In this document: positions 58,226-64,000 of the stretch, one piece after another
Position numbering within the stretch: the first letter of the stretch is position 1
Layout: every line of letters starts with the position of its first letter
Program-made: the position numbers and the translations under genes
Notes under the pieces: generated by a model
Database searches by the model: none
What the model was told of the DNA's origin: nothing
Seen by the model: only the letters and a program-made list of their open reading frames with translations
NCBI RefSeq assembly: GCF_040869045.1
Contig: NC_090319.1
Coordinates: 284,739,693-284,803,692 of the forward strand
Direction: 5' to 3'
DNA from: Eurosta solidaginis
Taxonomy: Eukaryota > Arthropoda > Insecta > Diptera > Tephritidae
DNA length: 64,000 nucleotides

Positions 58226-58333
58226 ATTTCTCTTTATTTCGACTTCTGAATCTGCCTTGAATATTTCTGGGTTTTGATTTTTTATTGCCTTTGTAGTACA
58301 TATTCCTTTGTATGTAGGTCATAAAATTCCAAA

Positions 58334-58640
58334 CTCTTGGGCAGATAACTTCAGGTTAAGGCGTGGCACATTTTCATTGAAAATGCCCAGAATCGGGTTT
58401 TTTGTAATTTTCGAGAGCCATGTCCGACAAAACCTTATAAAAAGTTGTTAATATGCTATTTATCTTCTAAAGTTTATTTATAACAAATAAAAGAATGGGA
58501 ACAGTTTTTGGAAACGGGCGTGGCAGCGCCTCTTATTTGATCATGCATTGGGTACCGTTTCTGAAGCCGTTACTAGAATACCGTTTGACGTAACTTAAAC
58601 ATTTTTAAATGGGTATGGTAACCTCTTTTGACCAATGAAG
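58334..58640 (+). repeat. Interspersed repeat, left of an inverted pair
   Basis: TTGGGCAGATAACTTCAGG, then AAGGCGTGGCACATTTTCA, then AACCTTATAAAAAGTTGT. An inverted, diverged copy is at 60060-60324. Confidence 0.65.
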
Positions 58641-58980
58641 AAACTCTTTACACTCATTTCTTGTACAAAGAGGAATACTTCTTATAAAAGATACCCAAAA
58701 TCATTAAATAAACACCCTCCATGGTCTAAGGCAGTGGCCGTCAGCTAGTGAAATAATGATCCGCGCTCACTTCACACATATTAGCCATTATGCAGTGAGT
58801 TTTCTAGCTCCGTATCCCTCTCAATTCTCACGGAGTGCTTTGGATCATTGGGAGAATGAAGAAACAGAGGTCGTGATATGTACAAATAAGTTGGCAGATA
58901 TCGCCGTTGTGTTCCATTTAAAACATGCGGCTAAAGGCAAAGCAGCGCATCTATTTTTGAAAAAGGATGTTTATTAAAGG

Positions 58981-59699
58981 CAGCGTTGCCAAACTAAAGA
59001 CAATAAATTTACAAGTTGTTGGGTTGATGGCAAATAAGGACAAAACGAAGTACCTGCTGTCATCGTGCAAAGAGTCAGCCATAATTTCGAAATAGTAAAA
59101 GACTTCGTTTATTTGGGAACCAGCATTAACACAAGCAACATCTGTTCTTAAATCCAGCGAAGAATAACTCTTGCCAATAAATGCTACTTAGGACTAGGTA
59201 GGCAATTGAAAAAGGAAGTCGTCTCTTGGTAAAGAAAATCATGCTCTACAAGTCACTTATAGTGCCCGTCCTGCTATATGGTGCAGAAGCATGGACCATG
59301 ACAATATCAGATGAAGCGGCTCTACGAGTGTTCGAGAAAAAAGTTTTTCGAAGGGTTTACGAACCTCTACGCGTTGGCAATGGCGAGTACCGAAGTAGAT
59401 TTAATTATGAGCTGTACGAGCTTTACGCAGACATCGACATAGTCTAGCGAATTATAATGCAGTAGCTACGCTGGGCAGGCCATGTTATGCGAATGAAAGA
59501 TGACGCTCCGGCCAAGTAAATATTTTCATCGCAACCCACATATGAAAGCAGAGCAAGAGGACGGACCCCACTACGATGGAAAGACCAGGTGGAAAAAACT
59601 ATTTAAATTCCCTTGGTATGACTAATTGGCGCCAGTTGGCTGAGCGAAGAAGCGATTGGCACGCCTTGTTGGACGGCTATAACCGTTTAAACGGTTAAG
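58981..59699 (+). pseudogene. RTE-type LINE fragment, RT C-terminal part to 3' end
   Basis: Recognisable pieces are GLMANKDKTKYLLSSCKES, then FVYLGTSINT, then KIMLYKSLIVPVLLYGAEAW, ALRVFEKKVFRRVYEPLRVG, LRWAGHVMRM and, after frameshifts, the end near 59699 (LLDGYNRLNG then TAA). They follow the order of the thumb and C-terminal parts of RTE-like reverse transcriptase. Stops near 59150, 59214 and 59447 and a frameshift near 59600 make it a relic. It is 5'-truncated, as usual for LINEs, and sits between the two inverted repeat copies. Confidence 0.8.
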
Positions 59700-60059
59700 C
59701 GCTGTCATACAGTTGTCAAAAGGGGGGATTTATTAAATGATTTTGGACGATTTTATTAGAAATATTCATATTTATAAAAAAGAATGATCTATACTTTCTT
59801 CACAATAGTTCTAGTAATTCTTCTTCCAGTAATGGCTATCGAAACGCAGAATAATGAATGGTCGAAGAAGGAGTGCTGAAACACCTATTTCAAATATTTT
59901 AGTTTCTTAAACTTCTTGTTATAATGGTATTTTGAAAGGAAAATACGATTGATATGAAGATTTTTTTTGCAAAGATAATACCTTTTACATTGGTCTATGA
60001 TTCTTTATTAAAAAAAATGTTTATAAAATAGGCGTGCCCCTTAACCAATGTGGGAGAAA

Positions 60060-60324
60060 TATGTGTAACGGATTTTGACTATACGTCAATTGGTTTTGCT
60101 AAACGTTGGAAAATGCTTGATTGAAAAAGGAGAGTGCCACGAAATGACCACAAATTGTTTTCCTTTTTCATTTTCTTTTATAAATACTCTATAAGTAAAA
60201 CATCATATTTACAACTTTTTATAAGATTTTGTCGGGCGCTATTCTCGAAAATTAAAAGAAAATGGGTTTGGACATTTTCAGTTGGAATGTGCCACGCCTT
60301 AATTTGGTGTAATCTGCCCAGGAG
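60060..60324 (-). repeat. Interspersed repeat, right of an inverted pair
   Basis: Reverse complement of the repeat at 58334 (CTGGGCAGATTACACC, AAGGCGTGGCACATTCCAA, ATCTTATAAAAAGTTGT). Similarity is clear over about 265 bp. Confidence 0.65.
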
Positions 60325-60556
60325 TTGTAATATTTATTACTTACATGCAAAGGAATACATTGGGGGTGCGGTACAGTCTTTTTACGGAAAACAAAATTTT
60401 AAGACCACTCTAATGTACATCTGTTTACTACATATTTCATATCTTTGGATATTACGAATGTGATAAGATTACTGTTCAGCCTTATTCATGAAAGCACAGC
60501 CGAAGAGAGTCCCGTCCTTACTTGCGTTGTCGTTAATGCATTTGCGTACGTATGTA

Positions 60557-61126
60557 TCAATAAATGTATGTAGGTGAACGTCTCGCAATGGGCTGATCAA
60601 TGAAAAACTCTAGCATTATTTCAATATATCGTTGGTCTGAGAAGGAATGTTCCTCAAGAACACGCCGTTTTTTGACCGACCCATAAACGCTTTCGCTACA
60701 AATAGTGAGTTCAATAACCTCTTTACGGTTTTTAATAATACAAATTGGTTCATTACCTACATTGCAAACCACCAGGTTAGTTGTTAAAAGGTAATCGAAA
60801 AGTGTCTCACCATGAGTGTTTATGTCGGAACTACCCCACTGGACTGAGTGGGCGTTTGCGTCCTTCCCAATGAACAGATGGCCCTTACTTAGGTCGGCCA
60901 CCAGATCCTTTACCGTCTTTGGGGGAGGAGGTTCCTCTGCATGGTACGGCATATAAACGGAGGCTAGCGTTAATTGCGTGCCTCCGTTTTCCAAGCTGTC
61001 CGCTGTAACGTCGCCATTGCTATAGTTAGGTAAGAGAAAGATGTCTAGCTCAGACTTTACCAAAATACAGGTTATAACTTTACCATCATCTGCAGATCGG
61101 ATGAGATTAAACCCAATTGCCCCCAA
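60557..61126 (-). pseudogene. APE-type endonuclease of the LOA-like LINE
   Basis: A 189-aa frame has LTLASVYMPYHAEEPPPP, FIGKDANAHSVQWGSSDINT, GETLFDYLL and EEHSFSDQRYIE. These are the middle and last motifs of LINE endonucleases, which nick the target DNA. The last motif is normally SDH; here it reads SDQ, so the catalytic His is replaced. The N-terminal catalytic Asn/Glu part lies outside this frame. Confidence 0.75.
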
Positions 61127-61215
61127 TCCGTGAGTTATTCACCCAGAGTTGTTGGATAAGGACCACGTCGACGTCGCCTTTAGAAAGGCGACTGATGAGG
61201 GCAGCCGAGTCTTCC

Positions 61216-62709
61216 TTACACTTGTTCGGGTTTATCAGCGTGATCTTGCTCAGACTCGCTTGCATTCATCCTTATGTCGTGGTCCTCCCCGCCGCTATGC
61301 AGCAGAGCATCCTCCATCGAAAAGTTGCACAGAGCCCCTGCGCAATATGACTTAACGGAAACTAGGCTTTCTGCATCGGCGAGCTCCGCTTCCACTTCGG
61401 GTGCCTCGATGTCCGTGTTCAAAGAGGCAACCGAAAGGGATGCGCGCTGTAGGTCGCCACTGTATACGTGAATTACGACCTCGCCGAGGTCGTAAAACAC
61501 TCGTCCTTTACTCTGTTTAAGGGGCTCGAGAGCTTCTTCATTCAAGGCCAAAACGACCTGCCGCCTAGGTCCTAAAGCGTCATCGACCTGAATGAAACCC
61601 CAGTCATGATTCGGGAGAGCCGGGTTCATTAGCTGCAAATCCTGAAAATTCTATCAGGTTCTGTTGAAACTGCTGAAACCCATGCCCTAGCCCTTGGCCG
61701 AGCCGGAATGTCCTTCCAGTCGACGACCTCAATACACACAAGCACAACAGGCCTTGTGTCTCCTCAAGCGATGACCTTGATCTGGCCCTGGTCCATCCTG
61801 CGCCAGAACCTTGCGGCGGACTATCCGGAGACTCCATCAGAACATCGAGAACAGCGTTGCCGATTTCATTCCGGACGTACGGCCACTGGTCTTTAGGGAT
61901 TACAGCACGGTTCAGGATTCCTATTAGAATCCGGCCCTTGGCTAACTCGGCAAAGCTGGGTTTGGCTACAGCCTTTTCGGCGGTGGTTTGATGTTCTCGT
62001 CGGACCTTTGGCGCTTATAAGGGGCTGCGCTTTCTACGTTTGTTGCCAGAGAACCCCGAAAATTCGGCAGCAGAGCTCGCGCCCTTTCCACCGGCTTCCC
62101 GACGTTCTCTGACAGCGTTTCCGGGGAACGCCCTCATACCTATACAGGACTTTTGCAGCCCTTCTTTTGTTTCTGTGGAACGATCCCCTGTGGGACTCTT
62201 CTTGAGAATGGGTCCGACCCGTAGTTGCCCTCGCGGTCGAACCCCCGGATAATGGCTTGTTTATGGCTCCTTTCTCCTTTGACTCAATGTCACCAGATGG
62301 TGGGACCCCTGTCACAGCCGTGGGGAAACCAGTCGCCGTACTGGCGTCAGACGGACGCCCAGCATCAGCATGCGCGTCAGTGTTCGCCGTTGCCAGCGCA
62401 ACTACCTTCGCCGCCATACTGGTGCCTCCCACCATCAGATGGGATCATCCATGGGGAGCCGACCCGTCGTTTCCAGTGCAGTCGTTCCCCTGGTAGAAAT
62501 AATTTTTGCGGCCCCTTTTTCCATTGGCTCGGAAGTGGACATGTCGCGAGACCCCTGCCACAGCCGTGGGTTGGTTGCCCGTCCGGCGCTTTGTCGTTTT
62601 CCGGCATCAGAAGCGCGTCAGAGTTCGCCGTTGCCAGCGCAACTACCTTCGCCGCCATACTGGTGTCGACACCCACCAAGTCGCTCTTCCCTCTGCTTGC
62701 GGTAGTCAT
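61216..62709 (-). pseudogene. ORF1 of the LOA-like LINE (DUF4780-like), broken
   Basis: The N-terminal part has two tandem copies of a segment with SMAAKVVALATAN (about 62670 and 62420), then a basic stretch. In shifted frames come FAELAKG and RILIGIL (about 61950) and DQWPYVRNEI, then PALPNHDWGFIQVDDALGP and YDLGEVVIHVYSGDL near 61600-61450. This order matches the DUF4780-type ORF1 of LOA-clade elements. Several frameshifts and stops are present. Confidence 0.65.
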
Positions 62710-63185
62710 CCCTAGTGCATTAGGGTGTATGGGTTCCCTTGGCCAGTGCGGTCCTTCTCCTTGTGGAGGAGGACGAATTTTTTTTTTTATTTTATTTATT
62801 ATTCATCTTGTTCGCACGACCCCTTGCTAGACAAGGATCAATAAATTCGAAAGGGGAAGAAATGCCGTCCGCCGCGGCAGAGCCCCTTAGCGCGGTAAGA
62901 CCATTTATACTCTCTGAGGTGGCCCAATGTCAGAGAGGCTCCGTGCAAATACAGCCAGATTAACCACACCGCTGCAAACATCCAATGGGCACGGCGCCGT
63001 ATAACACCCTGGATTGGGAGGGGGAAGATCTTTGTCATCGCTCACCCTAGGACTAGGCCACCACAGTCACGGAAATCCATACGAACCTGCATCTTACCGG
63101 TTGACATAGTACCGTGGTCAGCGAATAAGCCCGCATCGCGGCAAGATGTCTGTCCCTCGGGAAGGTCCTCGAAGGTAAATCGCGC

Positions 63186-64000
63186 CAAATATTTTTTTAT
63201 TTACATGTTCTACTACGACTCTCAATATCATCTGCAATTAAAAGGGTTCTGTGTATGTGATTTCGCAGCTGAAGCGAATTTTGAATATGAATCTTATCGC
63301 AGTTCTCTCTTGTACTACTATCTACTGATAGCTGTCATAGTCAGATGGTGGTGGATGGATTTACTTAGCCGACTCTGTAGCATTATATGGAGCAGTCATC
63401 GTATATTGTGACATCTACTGCTACTAAGTCTTAGACGCATTGGTAATAGCACAATAAAAGAGAATTAGAGTTTTTTCTTGCAACGGAGCAATCAGAGTAT
63501 TTTCGTAAAACACATTTCGCGCAGATCATTTCGCTGAACATGGTTACTGTGCAGCACGTCTAAGTTAATTTTAATTTTCACTTCAAAAATTGGGGGTGGC
63601 AAGGGATTATTGATAAAGTTGTAAAAAAATCTTCAAAAGTTTACGGGAAAATATTGCTGCCTTTACAAAGCCTAAAATTTCATAATAACATTTGAACCCT
63701 CTACCAAAGCTTAAAAACTTCAGGATTCTGCACACCCCGCGGCCAGTTTTTCTTTTAAATGCTAATTTAAAGTAAACTGGATTAGAAGACTTTAAGTTTG
63801 TTTAGACAAATTTATCTGTGCGAGTGTAGTCGGAAGTTTGCTCACCCATAGAACAGCAGGACATATGAGTAATTCGCTAATGTTTCCGCGGCTTAACCTT
63901 AAGAAGCATAAGTAGTATCCACACAGCATCGGTTAACTTCTTTGCTCAGTTATTAGGGCCAAATAGCCCATACTGGCATAAGACTAAAGTAAACGTCCTA
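63186..64000. other. Unassigned right-edge DNA
   Basis: No gene is supported. A 68-aa frame at 63205-63411 has no family resemblance. Confidence 0.4.

Larger units (their letters stand above)
60557..63185 (-). mobile_element. LOA-like LINE, 5' half only
   Basis: On minus: a GC-rich 5' leader (about 63185-62720), ORF1 (about 62709-61216) and the endonuclease start of ORF2 (61126-60557). Reverse transcriptase is missing. LINE insertions normally lose their 5' end, so loss of the 3' half points to a later deletion or rearrangement. Confidence 0.75.

Overview
The window looks like a TE-dense euchromatic stretch from a schizophoran fly, most likely a tephritid fruit fly. That assignment is inference: it rests on AT-rich DNA, short GT-AG introns, fly-type Ty3/gypsy, RTE, LOA and SINE elements, and the character of the interspersed repeats. 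No database was searched.

Only one host gene is well supported. It is an SLC26-family anion transporter on the minus strand, with five coding exons between 25161 and 14053. All junctions are GT-AG, phases are consistent, and the product is 668 aa. Its 7.2-kb first intron and 1.8-kb third intron are filled with TE debris. Two isolated splice acceptors on the minus strand (49612 and 54194) may be last exons of a gene whose body lies outside the window; support is weak.

Layout. 1-2831: an internally deleted Ty3/gypsy-like element (A), minus strand, with its 5' LTR. 3.5-6.6 kb: a hAT-like transposase scrap and a 794-bp tandem duplication carrying RTE-like reverse transcriptase scraps. 7520-13925: a complete but internally deleted Ty3/gypsy-like element (B) with very long GC-rich LTRs and a 4-bp ATAT target duplication, ending 127 bp past the transporter stop codon. 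14-25 kb: the transporter. 26-28.6 kb: a solo LTR and a second LTR of family A, with a tRNA-like head beside it. 29.5-32.3 kb: a foldback-type DNA element with arms of about 300 bp, one arm carrying a MITE and the other a SINE. 32.65-39.76 and 45.04-47.73 kb: four copies of a large repeat that resembles the Helentron/DINE class, each with a central array of about 130-bp monomers (2-3, 5, 12 and 10 copies) and a GGAC microsatellite near the 3' end; a fifth, truncated copy is at 21 kb. 49.9-52.6 kb: a Tc1-like candidate with a Harbinger element nested in it. 56.9-57.2 kb: a hAT-like MITE. 57.8-63.2 kb: LINE fragments (I/Outcast-like, RTE, LOA).

I see no novel gene system. The most interesting signals are the array expansion and higher-order duplication inside the DINE-like repeats, the nested foldback element, the UGA-CUA stop between gag and protease of element B, the ATAT target usage shared by two LTR families, and the chance that element B altered 3' end formation of the transporter.
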